Part shown: positions 10,368 to 24,300 of the stretch, in pieces | Position numbering within the stretch: position 1 is the stretch's first letter | Layout: the number at the start of each line of letters is the position of its first letter | Assembly: GCA_036362985.1 (NCBI GenBank) | Contig: JAYGXS010000008.1 | Coordinates: forward strand, 18,739,746 to 18,803,745 | Origin: Ligula intestinalis | Taxonomy: Eukaryota; Platyhelminthes; Cestoda; Diphyllobothriidea; Diphyllobothriidae | Direction of reading: 5' to 3' | DNA: 64,000 nucleotides | Position numbers and translations under genes: made by a program | The notes under the pieces: generated by a model | What the model was told of the DNA's origin: nothing | The model's database searches: none | The model's input: the letters and a program-made list of their open reading frames with translations, nothing else

Positions 10368-12714
10368 CGAGAAGTTAAATTCCGTTTTCTAATGGGCGTA
10401 CTGGATCAACCAATGTATGAATAATAACATTTACATGCGAATGGAGGGAAGAAAAAATGACGCCTTAATTTTAAAAGTCCGCTTGAAAGAAGGCGATCCT
10501 CTACTGTCTGTTTAGTATGCATTTCTAATGGGGCATGAAAATGTGCGTGGACAGGATTTTGCTTGAAATATTCGGCAAATAGTGACTTCAATAATGTGAT
10601 ATTGAGCTGCTTCTTATATTAGTGGTACGCCTGGTGTCAACAATGAGGTGCCTTGTAATTCAGACGACCAGGTACAGACGCGTGCGCTTTGAAGGGCAAG
10701 TGTTAGATATTTAAGTTGTTCCATGACAACATCGAATACGATGATACAATGGCAGTACCAACGCAGAGGCCTGACAGTTCTCGTAATACACGCCGCAAAA
10801 ACTCCAATGCTTCTGCCAAATGCTCTGACTTTTTAACCTTGAATGTGACCCAGGGAACATAATAATGGATTGGTTTTGTGTGATGGGAGGACATATGCTA
10901 ACTAAAAATCTGAGAAAGGCTAGAGGACTCCGCCGACTAGCTTAATTTCCGGCAACTGCGTCATTCAGTGAGACAAAATTGGCGAAGCATTGTCTGGAAT
11001 TTAAACTCGTAGCCATTTGGTTAATATGCTAACTGTTGTCTAATTTAACCAGAACTCTATTTTCAGGGCATTTTAGGAGTCTTCGAAGCGCAAATATTTC
11101 CTAGCTGTCCTTCGTCCATTGTTTGGTCCTACGAAAATAAAAAAAGGCTCCGTGTTGACAATAGATTTTGTAGAAAATTGCATTAAGGTCATTTGTTCAT
11201 TCTCCTTCTAGCTGTTGCAGATAATTTAGCATCAGAAAAGCAAATTATGAATGTCTTTCTTGGTGTTTTTTCTTTTATTTAGCCAAAATTAGAACTTTTA
11301 AACTGCTCTCAATGACACCACAAAGCCCAGCTACTTTAACCCTCTTAGTGATGGTCCAGGTTCTGTTAAAGCATAGCCTTTTAATAATACCGACCACAAA
11401 GGAATCCTAGGACTGTTTAATCCCGCGTGTTTGTTTTGTTTTTCCCAGTGGACCCGATCGAGAGGATCTCTCCCGCATTGACATATCCCCCTATCCACAA
11501 CCTGCGGATCCACCGCTGTTGAGTCACGCCTCCTTTTCAGCCGGCGTCCAAGCAGTCGTGAGTTCTCGTATAATGTCCCTTTTTTTGCACAATTTTAATA
11601 AGCCCTGACTGTTGTAACAGAATGGCCCAGGCCGAAATATTACCGCGCCAAATTGTTGCAACCGAGGCCCAGGCCAAAATATGCACCGTCTAACTACGCC
11701 TCATGTGAGCTCCCAAAGAGAGAACACGAGTGAAAGTGTGCAGAAGCGGAATTCTTTGAGTGTTCTATGTACAGCAAATTAAGGGAAGCAAAAGGTTTGT
11801 CAACGATGTCCCTTGAACCAATAAGATTCGCGCCTGAGGTAGTGGCTAATCCCATTGGCTGTTTGGCTCAGTGAGTGAATATAGCTAGAATTCAAATTAT
11901 TGAAAAGTCGTGTTGGCAAACAGCTGTTTTCGGTCATTCATTTCAGGCCGTTACATTGACATGGAAAATTAGGCGACTAAAGCAGGCAGTTCGGTACAGT
12001 GCTAATATAGTTCTTGAGGTGGGGGGGGGGAGGGGGCTAATTAGTCATCTCGTGGTTCCCTCGTCTCCTGCGCGCCGGACTCAGCATGCCGAGGACGTTG
12101 GGTTGTCACGCGTGTGGAACGGGGGAGGGACGTTCCCACGATCTACGTCATACGCGCAGCGGGCTCTCTGTGACTGTGAGCAGCATGGTCGCACTGCGTG
12201 TTCTCTACGGCTGTGGGTAGTATGGTTTCGGGCTGCGTAGCTTCTGACGTCGTGAGTTCTGAAGTAGTGGCTTCTGGCGGTGCGGGATCTTTGTATGCGG
12301 TCGGCCACGGGAGGGAGACGGCATGTACCAGCGTCTTTTGACAGCAGAGAGCGGGTTTTGCTAAACGAATTGCCACTGCCTCAGCTGTGGCTAGCACCCG
12401 TTTACGCAGGCCTTTAGAGTAGAGCTCTACTCTATTCAATGTTTGCATAATTTTTGTCAGAAAACTCACAGCTGATAAGTTAACCCTCGAGGTCCAAGCC
12501 AGAAGCATCGAAGGGAGGCGAAACAGTGAGTGGATTTTTACTGGTAGGTTGGGTGGTGGTTCGAGGTATCACAAAAGCGTGTTTATATGGGAAAAACTAT
12601 AAAATGGATAAAAATATATATAAAATTCTAGTTGCGAATGGCACTCTTTGTCTTTTGTAAAATTGCTGTGAGGAGGTGCCAATGACTTCGAGGACCGTTT
12701 ATCTGGGGGCAGGC

Positions 12715-13552
12715 TTAATCGGTCTTTCGGGCGCTAGCAGTCATTACGGCCTCCATTTTCGAGTAAGTTTCTGCTAGAACAGAATCGACGTCGGCCGTGG
12801 TGAGGCCCAAGGTAGGAACCCGTGGGAGGACATGCACGTGACTGACGCCATCTCTAGCTATCCTCCGCTTAAAGTCATAGAATGAGGAATACGGCTCAAT
12901 GACGACGGGCTGTATGGCAACCTGGGCAGCAATCGCCATGTGAAATGGCCCTTTCTTAAAGGGAGCAATTTTTTTTCCACGCAGCTTCGCGTACCTTCCG
13001 GAAATATCATAATGGAGAACTGGTGTTCACAAATGATTTCGGCAGTTCTTTGGAATTCACTAATACTGCCCGCGTGATCACTGCGATCAAAACGATGGCT
13101 TTTAGAAACCAAACTAGCAAACCAAACGGACCATAGTATCTAATCGACCGCTTAGCCACGAACGTGCAAACCCTAGGCCAAACAGGGATTAATGACAGTA
13201 TATCCAAAAAACTTTGGTGGTCGCAAACGATAACGTTAGGCTGCAAATTAAGGCGGTCAATCCTGCCATGAACTTGCTGACGAAGTCCGAATGCAGAATC
13301 CATAAGGTCCCACATGGGCCGCGATTTTGAGCTGTTATCATAATGTCTACCAGTAATTGCGAACTTAATTGAGTAACAAATTGATCCGCAAAGGAATATC
13401 GTTATCAAGCAGATACAGTTGAACGAAAATTCGAGTCCCCGCTCCAGATTTATCACCAACACATGCAAGTCATCTGTTAAACATGACGATATGTACCTTT
13501 GGCTTGCCAACAACATCCGGAAAAAATCGCGCCAAGTTGCTACCGACTTCAC
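12715..13552 (-). pseudogene. 1-acylglycerol-3-phosphate acyltransferase (AGPAT/PlsC), two frameshifts
   Basis: The minus strand encodes, across three frames without introns, a lysophosphatidate acyltransferase of the AGPAT1/2 type, an ER membrane enzyme that makes phosphatidic acid. Frame 1 (13552 to about 13090) has a hydrophobic segment FNCICLITIFLCGSICYSI and the HX4D motif as DHQSFLD (13202-13222). Frame 2 (about 13090 to 12950) has FPEGTRS (12984-13004). Frame 3 (about 12950 to 12715) has MAIAAQVAIQPVVI and HVLPRVPTLGLTTADV, ending at TAA. Both shifts look like one missing base and lie at short runs (GTTTTGAT, AAGGGCC), so they may be assembly errors or pseudogene damage. No in-frame ATG opens frame 1 (a TGA lies upstream), so the 5' end is missing, in another exon, or degraded. 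Identity is sure, functional status open. Confidence 0.8.
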
Positions 13553-15210
13553 ACAGAAGGTTTGGCTACTTCATATCAAACCGCGAGGTTAACATGAGTC
13601 TGGCCTGACTCTCTCTATTTGAACTATTCATATTTCTAATAAAGATTTACTCGATCTCACTGGAAAGCAAAAGACCGCCTTCTGTCTCGCCATTGGCCGC
13701 GCGCAGAGTGCCTTCTAAGAATTTGATTGGTCTTTAATAAAATAAACTAAAATAAACCTAATTATTTTGATACTATCATTCCAACATTTATAACACAGGC
13801 GTCCTTTATTCACCATGAATAAAATAAGGCATAGAAACTGCACTTGTCGACATCGGGGAGAAACATCCTTGGAAAAAATCTAAGCACACAACCCACATAA
13901 CACTAGGAGCTCACTAACAATACATAGTTAATGAATACTGCAATTGGCATTCTATCGACGAACCGTCTTTAAGGCAGTCGCAGTATGTAGCTAGCGTAAT
14001 ACGCTAATGACCTCAGTGTCCTTGTTTGATTAAACAAAGAAGATACATGTGTATTTATACTGGGTTAAATAGTCAAAACAATGTATTAAAAGTGCGCAAA
14101 GGAAGTTCAAGTAGTGCACCACACATACCCCTAGTCCCAGCATTTGTCCACGGAAAAAGTTGATTATAGGGGCTTTTGGGGATGGAGAAATGGGATAGGC
14201 AAAGGATAGGGAAATTTGTAGAAGTGAGTATAAACTAGAAAAATGTAGTTGAATTTGACTTCCACTGCCGCTGGAGTAAAATGTTCCGCAGGTATATTCA
14301 AGATGTGCGCAGCGCTTAGTGCCGCGGATTTTACTAAGCTAACTCCAGAGCAGTAAGGTGGACCTCAGTTAAGTTGAAGTAGACGACCTCCTACCCATCA
14401 TTCCTATTTTTCTCAAGAATTTAAAGAAATCTGCCATTTGATAATCTATTTTTCCCGTGATGTGGTAAACGATAATACAGATTGGGAAAATCTTCAGATA
14501 TAAATCAACAACATATCTAAATACGATAAAATAAAAATGCATATAGCTGTGATTAATGTACATTCCACTGCAAAACTTGTCAACCGCTTTTGAGTAATAT
14601 TTAAATTTTCATGTCATCATCATCATTCATGTTGGTTCATCGCACGCATCGCAGGTGTTCTATTCTGCCTGTGAGTTCTAAGCTCAAACACCCTCACTCC
14701 ATTCAGTGGATTTCAATAAGTGAAAGATAGGTGATAATCGCTTATATGACCCCCATTCTACGCAACACGGCACGATAATAGTAACGTCCCGTGCTAATTT
14801 TCATGAAGGCTACATATTTCTGAATCCTAGCCCTAACTTCAACCAAAGTCTGATCCATTAAACTAGTCTTAACCCTAACACTAGAACCTGATTTCCCAGT
14901 AATAAAGCGCAAATTTACCCTTTTTAACAAACGGTTTCTCATATAAGCAGAATCATTTAGTTTTTGCATTGTTTTTTTTAAATGGCTATTGGCTGTTCCC
15001 TGCAAATTTTCGCTAATTCTTCAGAGGAAACCAAAATAAGTAGTGCTTTACATAAGACTGTAATTAATCTGGTGTCTGAATGAACACGCTGATATATGCG
15101 CCGGCATTAGAGAAAAGTTTAAAAACGACTTTGTACCTTCATCATCACCCCCACCCTTCCCGTAATGCCTCTTTATCAGGGTGTTTTTGTCTTTTTCTGT
15201 CCCTCCTCAG
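13553..15210. other. No supported gene; between AGPAT and first visible DPP exon
   Basis: AT-rich. I looked here for a DPP exon encoding the strand before AFVHNNQ and found none. Confidence 0.5.
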
Positions 15211-15340
15211 GCATTTGTGCACAACAATCAGCTCTACTACATCAGAAACCCACGCTCTCTGCCACACGAAGTGATCAACGTGACGGCCCCACTTTATACC
15301 GAGGGCATTCTCTATGGCTTTGCTGGTTTCCTCTACGAAG
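15211..15340 (+). CDS. DPP4-like exon, propeller segment ending in LYE
   Basis: Acceptor CCTCAG and donor GTATGT flank 43 codons plus one base. The peptide starts AFVHNNQLYYIRNP and ends GFLYE, matching the DPP4 segment that leads into the double-Glu motif. It has an N-glycosylation sequon NVT. This is the first exon I can support; the upstream exon should encode the preceding propeller strand. Confidence 0.85.
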
Positions 15341-18300
15341 GTATGTTGCTGTGACTGCGACCAAACATGTACAGTAGACCTCTTATCTAATGAAATTGAA
15401 ATGAAGCATTTAAGTAGGCTGGTTAAGCTGATTATCTTAAGGGCTCATCTCGAGATATCCTATTCACATCAGGTTGCCGACTTTTGAACGCGCTTCCACC
15501 TGAGCGTCTGCAAAAAGTGTATTTTTTGTAAAAAAATGACTACTTATAGAGTATGTATTTTCCTCCTAGGTGTACACTGGTCCTCCGAATTAGAAATATA
15601 TTGTCAAAAAAAGTGCACAATAAAGTCTTTTATGAACTTGTTTGGTAGCAAATAAAGTCCTTTCCAAAGCTTATACTTTAACCAAATGTATTTTTCAATT
15701 TAAAAATAGTTTCTAACTATGAGATGTCTTTACGAATGTGAAATGGGCATCACGCAAGCACTGTATCTGTCCATTTATTAGTGCTGTTTGCAACTTATAT
15801 AACTTTGTCTTAATCCATTTCATATTGATATAAGAATTATGTGACTTCTTCAGTACACCAAAGGCAAGTATTGACTTTTCCTATGACAATATATACCGCA
15901 TGTACTTTGGAGATCTTGACTTCAAATAAAGCTGCGACGGGTAGGTTTCACAATTATTTGGCAATGTAGAAACTTTTTTAACGGAAACATACCCTTTCTT
16001 CGAGCATAAGAGTTGCAGCAGGCGTAATTTGTTACTAAATGAGGAAAAGAAAAATATTTTTCTTCATGTATGCTATAAAATGTATTTGAATATTTAAGAC
16101 CAATGAAAATCAATGAAAAATGCATCCTTCTTGAGTAGTCATAGTTTTGCAGGATATACTTTTTAGGCTCGTTCAAAAGCCGGTAACCTGACGTGACACA
16201 ACTATCTTGCAGTTACTTTGTATAGCAAATAATATTGCTACCCTACATAAGTAATTTTTCTTAAACAAAAATACTCTTTTTATAATTTGGTTCGAATTTT
16301 CATAAAATAGGGAGTTTATTAAAATTAGATCTTAAGTTGCTTACTATCCGAGCCATAGATGTTTCTTCAACTAAGACATTTTAAAGAAAGTCGTAAATTG
16401 GCTCAGCGGTGTGCCTTTATGCCGTTGCTTTGGTTTGCGGAAATGAATAATAGCCTTTTCAAGTTTCACTTGTTTTCGGCTAACCTTGAATTATGTAATT
16501 GGCGAACGCATAAGTAGGAAGCGCCCCACCTACTTCATAGCTAATGGGACGTTTACTGACCATTATTAAATCCAGAGCACCTTAAAATTCGTGGGTGGGA
16601 GGTATCTTCTACGACATTCTGTTAGAATGACACAGCGTAGCATTTGAATAAGGCTTGCTTGTGCAGGAGGGAACACTTTTGAATAGTAAATTTTACTATT
16701 CATATCCTTGGGGAAACAGCCTCGTAAGCGTCCGCAATAAAGCGTATACTTTTCGATAGAATTTTATTGATGCTTAACCTGCGTACATAATTTAGACTCT
16801 TAAGTCTGCCTAAGGTGTTTTAAATGACGTTGTATTGTCTGTAAAGGCAGCAGGGTCTCTCGTTAGTCAGAAGAATATGCTGATGCCTATTAATGTTCGT
16901 TTTCCTTTTACGCGCAGAGGAGATCCTGGGCACTAGCAGGACCTATTGGTGGAGTCCGGACAGTTCAAAACTCGCTTTTACAGCCATTGATGAGCGTAAC
17001 GTGTCAAAGACGAAGCTGTTCTTCTATGAAGTCGAAGGAAAGCTGGATGGTGAGGTGAAGGATCACAGTTACCCAAAGGTTGGCCAACTCGCCGCTTTTT
17101 TTACTATTAAGGGACACGGCTTTCATAAGTTTTATCATCAACTTTGACGTTTATCCCTTGAGTTTGACGTATCACTGCAAGTTGCTGTCCTCGTATGTTT
17201 TAATAGCGCAGCCTCAAACATTCACTCTGTGAAAATCAAAACATTTCACAAACCTCCCAAAAAGCAAAAGTAAGACCAATCCGTGGACTTAACCAGTTAT
17301 GGCAGAGGTGCGTTTATTGATTAAGGTAAAAGGGGAGCTGTACGTCCGGTAACGCGATCGGCGAACGCTCCCCACCTACCAGCATTACATAACGGATCGC
17401 AACCGACAGGAGAACAGGGCCGTGGCCAACTGAACTTGGTTTGAGCCTCGGGGGCTGCAACAGTTTGGGCTGAATATTACTGGCTGATCCTTGCTAGTGT
17501 AATTTCGGAAAAGTTATTTTAATTAGTGGACCTTATATATCCCATGTCCCAGCATTTTCTCCTACTGAACCAGTGGTAATTGGGGTTCTGTGAGGGAGAA
17601 GTTAGAATAGACAGTGAAGGAAATGTACAGAAACGGGTGTAAAGTGCTAAAATATATTTGAATTTGTTTACCGCGGCCGCTATATAGCAACGGATAAGGG
17701 CACGTAAATCGAAAAAAAGATCAGCAAAAAACAGAATTTAATAAATAAGAGGTATTTAAAGAAATAGCTAGCGGTTAATTTGCGACAGGCCAGGAACCAG
17801 TAGCATTAATAGCTAAAATGCATATGGTGTTTACTATAGTATACTCGAGCATTCCAGTATCCGAGCATAAATCTGCGCCGTATCGTCGATGCCACACTGA
17901 TAACTACAAAGTAATATGGTTGACCAAAATACAATTACTTCTACAACTTAACTCCACTACCTATTCTATTTCCCCACCCGACAGAAACTGTTTTACCACC
18001 AGTCTTGTGAGAAAGAGAATGCTTCGGCTAGAGGTATATGGGGTCCACGACTTGCCCTCTTGTCTGTCTGATCTTTTTCGGACATGTCATTTCCTTGATT
18101 AAATAAGCAAAAGCAACATAAGTCCGTGTATTGACCAATTTGAAGAATTCTAGCCAAAATACTGGTCACACCATCCCACGAGCAACGTCAGTAATGGCAC
18201 TCCGTACCCTTATTTATATGTTAGTGAATATACTGCTCATGGCAAGTATACAAGTTCAGCCAACTGGGGAATTTATCGGACACACCGTCAGCCCAGAGTG

Positions 18301-21300
18301 CGCGGTGTGCGAATTGGTTGATGCGTATGGGTAGTACCTCTCAGTCGATGAATGAATGTTGACCCCGTCTCTGAAGAGTGAAGACCTAGGCTAAGTGCAG
18401 AGCTGCTCCTTCACCCTTCTGGGATATAAAAGATAGTGTGCGTATGCAACCATAGTCCTTGCGGCCTGGTATGTGCTGGCAGTTTTCTGATATCTGATTT
18501 CCGGTCGGCTTATGTGCTTGCGCTCCCATGCGGTTTATAGGCCGTGTACATTGTTACCCAGTTAACTCTATTATCCCTGTAGAGGCGTAAATACCGACTG
18601 GGGGCACCTATCGAAGTTGCGGGTAGCGTGGTGGTGGCAGTAGCCGTCATGCCCTCGTCTGTCTAGTCGCAAGGGCCACCCGGCCAATCGCTCCAAGCCT
18701 ATCTAGCAAAAGGGACTAAGCTGAGCAAGGTGGCACCCTTAGACGTGGCCTTCGTCACACCAGCTACCTGTGCCCTCCCCTCGTTTCCTGTCTTCCCGAC
18801 TTTTTTCTTGACATCGGGTACAGGTGTGGCAGTGGGGAGAGATTGGGGTTGATCCTGCGAGACTGCTTTCACTATAAAACAGTTATAGTCACCGAGTCTG
18901 CCTTCTGCTTACTGAAGCTTGTGGCGGACATAGAACGTGGTGGACGGTAGAACTATCACACCGCTCATATTTGTGGGCAACGGGACTTTCTACAGTAGAC
19001 GCCACTTGTGCTTGTTTAATTATAAAGTACGCCTCCTTTAAATTTGACATACAGAAAAAGGGTAGCTTTCGGTTATAAAAAGTTGCTTAATAGCTGAATA
19101 ATGCTATACTCGAATTCAAGGTTTAAACACTGTGCACTGCATATACCCTGTTTAAGAAAAAGTACGTTTTATCCCACAGTTTGAGGAAGAAGTCATATAG
19201 CTTTCATGAAATATTGAAATAGATGTGGAACATTTTTTGCAGTATAGGCAGCATTTATAAATTTACGAATACGATGTTTTATGAATAAACACCTCGCCGG
19301 TATAAAAAGCTCATATTTAGTAACTTTTTATAGCCGAAAGTTAAACTTTTTTGTGTATAAAATTTAGGAAGGCTTAATTTGCTATCAAACAACCACAAGA
19401 AATGATTTTTTTCGTGCATGTTTTCCACAAAACGTATTTGAATTCGTAAAGGCAGTCAAAATAAATGATAAAAGGGCATACTACTTAAGTAGTCAGTTTT
19501 AAAAATAGATACTTTTTGCTGGTAGTCAGAATGAAGCTCATTAAAAAGTCCGCATCCTATCATGATGGAATAAACTTCAGAGCAGACTGCAAGATAATCA
19601 GTATCACGACCTTAGTCAATACCGATTAGCGAAAGAGTATCAATCTTTCCCCTATGTTGAAATGTTGCGTGATCCGTGGCGTCTACAGTATTAATTCTGC
19701 CCCTCTTCGATTTCTGATTAATTCTCCAGTATTGTTTTACAATGGAGTAATTAAAAGTCTACTTAACAGACACCACTGACATATTCATTCTTTGGAGCAC
19801 GCAGTATGTCCTTTAAAAAAGTGGGTTCAGCTGAGTTCCCCCAGCCAGGTTCTTGAACCCTCGGCTTTAAACTTCTTCTGATGACTGGCAAGTTATACTG
19901 GCATACAACCTAGCACAGACAGCATATGACCATTTTCTATTCTCCTCGTGATCTTTTTAGAATACTTTTACTTGCCTCTATGATTTGGAGCACTATATTT
20001 TGCTCTAAATTTAGACTTGTAAGACGGGTGTTAAAAAGGCTTTGAAGTTTAAGTCTAGTGAAGTCGTTCCCTTAGTTACACTGGTACACCCTTGTTGGCT
20101 GCATCTTCTTATACACAAAGACCAGGAAACAGAAGCGGCTATGGTAACCAAAACTCTGGGATTGTTTTCCTTATAGACAAGCACAAGACTCCATCTCTCT
20201 CTAGTGAACCTGTTTTTATGCGGCAATCACAGGATGACAACGGAATTGTTCTGCACTTTAGCATAAAAGTAATTCCTCCTTGCCATGCTAAAGCAAACTT
20301 ATTTGGTCAGAAGAATTTGGGAAAACTCTTACGCCTAGCCCGTGTTCACTAGTTCGATAGACTACTAGGCTACCCGTATGGTTTTAGCTTGATTTTGAAA
20401 ACAACAATTGACTGAAGTGCAAATTTAGAGGGGGCCTCTTAGGTATGGCTTTTCATGCTGGTATGAGCGATTGTCCTAAATTATTTTATGCTGTCGGAGA
20501 TATGGCCACGAGTGCGGTAATGTGTATTTCGAAGAAGTTTTTCAAAAAAATAAAGACGTCTTCAGTGACTTTTTCCTGAATACTATTGTCACCCGAAATC
20601 TCAGGCATCGGCAGTTATTGAACAGTACTGTGAATGGGAAAGTTTTCTCTACATATGGCTACCTGTACCGTTCATGGAGAATTATTTTAAGGCAAGACAC
20701 CACACAAGTAAGATAAATACTGTAACAGTATAAATTGCTATCATTAATAGATTCATGTGCAAAAACGGGCTCTCTCTCTCTCTCATCATTTTCCTCCTTC
20801 AAACTGACTTTTTGGTATATTCTTGCTAATGGAGAATGAATCATTTCACCCTTTTTCTAAATATGCGCATGAGTAACGTTAACAAGTGATCCTTGTTAAT
20901 AGTTGTAAGTTCAACTCCGACCGAGGCTGCCAGTTTTTCGCAATTGGTTCAACTGAATTATCAAAATCTGCCAAACTCCTTATAATTAAGTCAGCTAAGA
21001 AGCCATTCTGGTGGATTCAAGATGATGGCTTAGGAAATTCTGCCTGGACAGTCAGCTTCCTGCATCCATATTGACAGTTTCCATACGTACAGTAAAGCTG
21101 GGCAAGAAAATTGACCCAAGCGTGATTAAATTTACCGCTCATGGTGAACCCCAGTAACTTTAGAGTAGAGCATTGACTGCGCAAAAGCCTTCTCTGCTGT
21201 GTGGGTTTGATTCCCATTGACGTCACGAATTTTCACGATTGGGTCAAATAATGATTTTTTTAGGGTATGATAAATAAAATCATCGTTCTGCCTTCCTGAG

Positions 21301-24300
21301 TAACGTTGCGATTCATCGTTTTTTCTTCTAATTTTCCAGAGGTTGGCCTGGCTTATATTTAAAAAAAGTATATAAGTTAACGAATTACGCGTCAGCGTTT
21401 CGCCTGACAGCTTCCATATGCGCTAAAAGTTCGTGTTTGATAGGAATCGTAATCGCACTTCGGGACACCTATAAAAACCGAGGGTAATCGTTATGCATTG
21501 GTTTACGCCGCTTACTTCTCGCGCGTGGTAAAACAAAATACTGTCGCTCAGGTTTAGCACTGCATTTCTGGACACAAAAAAGGTCACAAAGTTTCAAAAA
21601 AATATTTTAAACTTTGCTAGCCTTTTGCCTCCTGGGAAGAAGGCGAACAGTCATATCAAATTACTAGTGGCGTAAGATTCAATTTCCCGGTTCCAGAAGG
21701 ATTTTTTTGCAATTTTTTGGGCACTGTTATTGATGTTCTTTTATAGTACAACGCACATAAAAGCACTAGATTTTGATCTGTGACATTATAAGGCTAAATA
21801 GAGTAGAAGAATGTCTGAAGGCCTCCAAAAGACTTCTAAAAAGCTACTTTTTAACAAAAAACCGTAATAATACTTTTGAATATCATGTTTCGTGTTTAGG
21901 TACTTTTTATCAATTAGTTTTTATAGGTCTTGAGCCCCTATTCTAACCCACAAATTTAGCGCGACTGGGTCGTGTGCAGCATAATTTGACGGGTTGTTTA
22001 ACTCGTAACTCCTCGACGCGCGATAGTACCACAAAAGGTTGTTGATATTTCATACTACCGGAGACCCTGACCGATGGAAGAGACAATGCGATATGTGCGG
22101 TGCAATTCTACCTCATTTTGGATTTCTTGAGTCGAATTTAAAGAGGTGTTTACGTTAGCTGGACAGACATATGGCTACCCGTCCCCCGTATAGTAATCTT
22201 CGGACTGTAAGAGGAACTCAAGGTACGATTTTAAGGGTCAGCCTTATACACCGGGATGGAAAATTGTCCTTAATTATGGTAACAGAGGCCGTAATGTATG
22301 TAGGAATTGAGTTTCTAAGATGCTTAAAAAACTGCAAAAATGGCATTTTTGCTTATTTGAACTTCAACAAAACCTACGAACATCGACAGTGGTCAAACCT
22401 TGCGGGAAAAAAATTTTTTGCATCTGACCACCTGCTTGGTCCTCGGAGGCTTGTGTTAAGATGACACAATTGAAAAAAAACAGACTTTTTATGTAGTTTT
22501 GCCAATGAAAGATGAATTTGTAAATTCTTTTTTCTACATATACGCAGAGATAACATTGAGGAATATTCCTCGTGGATAGTTCTACGGGGCATATAATGAT
22601 AAAATTTAGTGCATGACGACTAAAACTGTCGTCCTGCGTTCCTAACTTACGCCGTTTACCTCACTTTCTTTGAACTTTTCAAGATTGTGGCCTGACTTAT
22701 TATGAAAATACAAGCTGAAAACTCACCTGGCAGCTATTTTGCCTGACAATTTCCCTATAATCGTAAAGTGTGTATTTGATAGAGCAGATCAATGATAGCA
22801 TGCCGCAGATTCTTCGTTTGGATTTGTTTACCCAACATAGTTGTCAGTTTGGTAACAACACTGCCAATCAAGTCTATTTCTGCATTTTGTTGGCAAGCAA
22901 AAAATATCGCAAAGTTGCAACAATTAATTTTAAAATGTAGTAACCTTTTGCTTCTAAGCAAGAAGGCAAAAAGTCATACCCTTGTGTACCTAAGTATCAT
23001 TGACGTAAGTTTAGGATCCTGGTTCCATAGAGGATTTATTACAAATTCGAAGGACAATTTGTGAGCATACGTATACTTTCAATAGATTCTCATCAGGCCA
23101 TTACATTTATATGGGAGGGGGTAAAGGCTAAAATGTAAACTTGTAGGTAAATTATATTCAACGTTACAAGCAAATTGGTCCAGGGGATGGGGGAGGGGGT
23201 TGGGTGATAAAAAATGGCTAATTAAGCGGCAATTAAGGAGAGGGGGAAGGGATAGAGGAGGAGGCTCGGAAAAATATGCCGGTAGCTAGGTGGCCGTTGG
23301 CTATGCTAGGCTTGGGGTTTGCAGCAGGTTTTTTTTCGCACACAAAATTGGCTTTCTCAACCAGAAAGTCGTGCCTTTTGCTGTTGCTAGCAGGCGCTGA
23401 CCCAGTTACTTAGGATAGTTTGGTGGGACCTTGTAGATCACCTTGAAGGCTTCGCTGCGGTGCATTTTATGTCCGGAATCCACCATATGCGCTAGAATAG
23501 AGCTGTTGATGGTCCTGGTAGTGTTGAATTCACCTTTTCTTAGCCATTGCGGGAGGTGTTCCTTTATTCTTTTGGATAGGTTCTGACTCGTGCGAGCAAT
23601 ATAACCTGCTACACAGGAGCAAGTAAAGGAGTAGATGCACATGCAGGTGGAATGTGTCGGTAACCTGTCCTTACCTTCCCCATATAAGAGCGGGTTCGTT
23701 GAAAATGGTACCCAAACTCTCGCTGCTGGGAAGTTTCGTGACATGGCCTCATCAAGGCGTCTTTTCAGGAGTTCACCTGTCACGTCTCTTCAAAAGGGCA
23801 CTTTGAGAAATGGGTTTATCTTGTCCACAGTAGGTGTTGTGGATTTTATTATTTTGGGAGCCATATTTTTGGTAATAAATCGCTCGGGATATCCGTTCTC
23901 CCGGAGTATGTCCTGGATTTTTTTGAGCTCCTATTCAACAGTGTCTTCTGAGCAAATTTGTCTAGCTCTTTGCTTCAAGCAGCGAACTAGATTTCATTTC
24001 TGTTGGAGGGAAACTTTTTGTTGCTGCTTTTTATGTTAATTAAAAGCAAAACCCAAAAAGCAATGAAATTAAATCTTTGGAATTAAAAGTATATCCGAAA
24101 GCATTCAATTGCATCCAAATTGGGCGTGCATTTTTTTCATTAAGCGAGATTCCCAATGCAGTTTTCTAATGTAAAGGGCTTCCTGTGCGTCAAAGCAATT
24201 AGACACACAAGACTACAAACACAAAATGTATACCGAAGTACTTGTTCAAACGTTTGCTTGAAGCTAGCGATTTCCTTTTCCTACAGACATAGTTTAATTC

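Larger units (their letters stand above)
8746..12714. other. No supported gene
   Basis: Open frames (for example 8728-9078) have no recognisable motif. Contains the 10-N gap, the TTAACC-rich stretch and a poly-G run near 12020-12030. Confidence 0.55.

Noticed and set aside
12143..12508. 121-codon minus frame near AGPAT as its upstream or downstream exon
   Set aside because: It lies downstream of the AGPAT stop and shows no acyltransferase motif.
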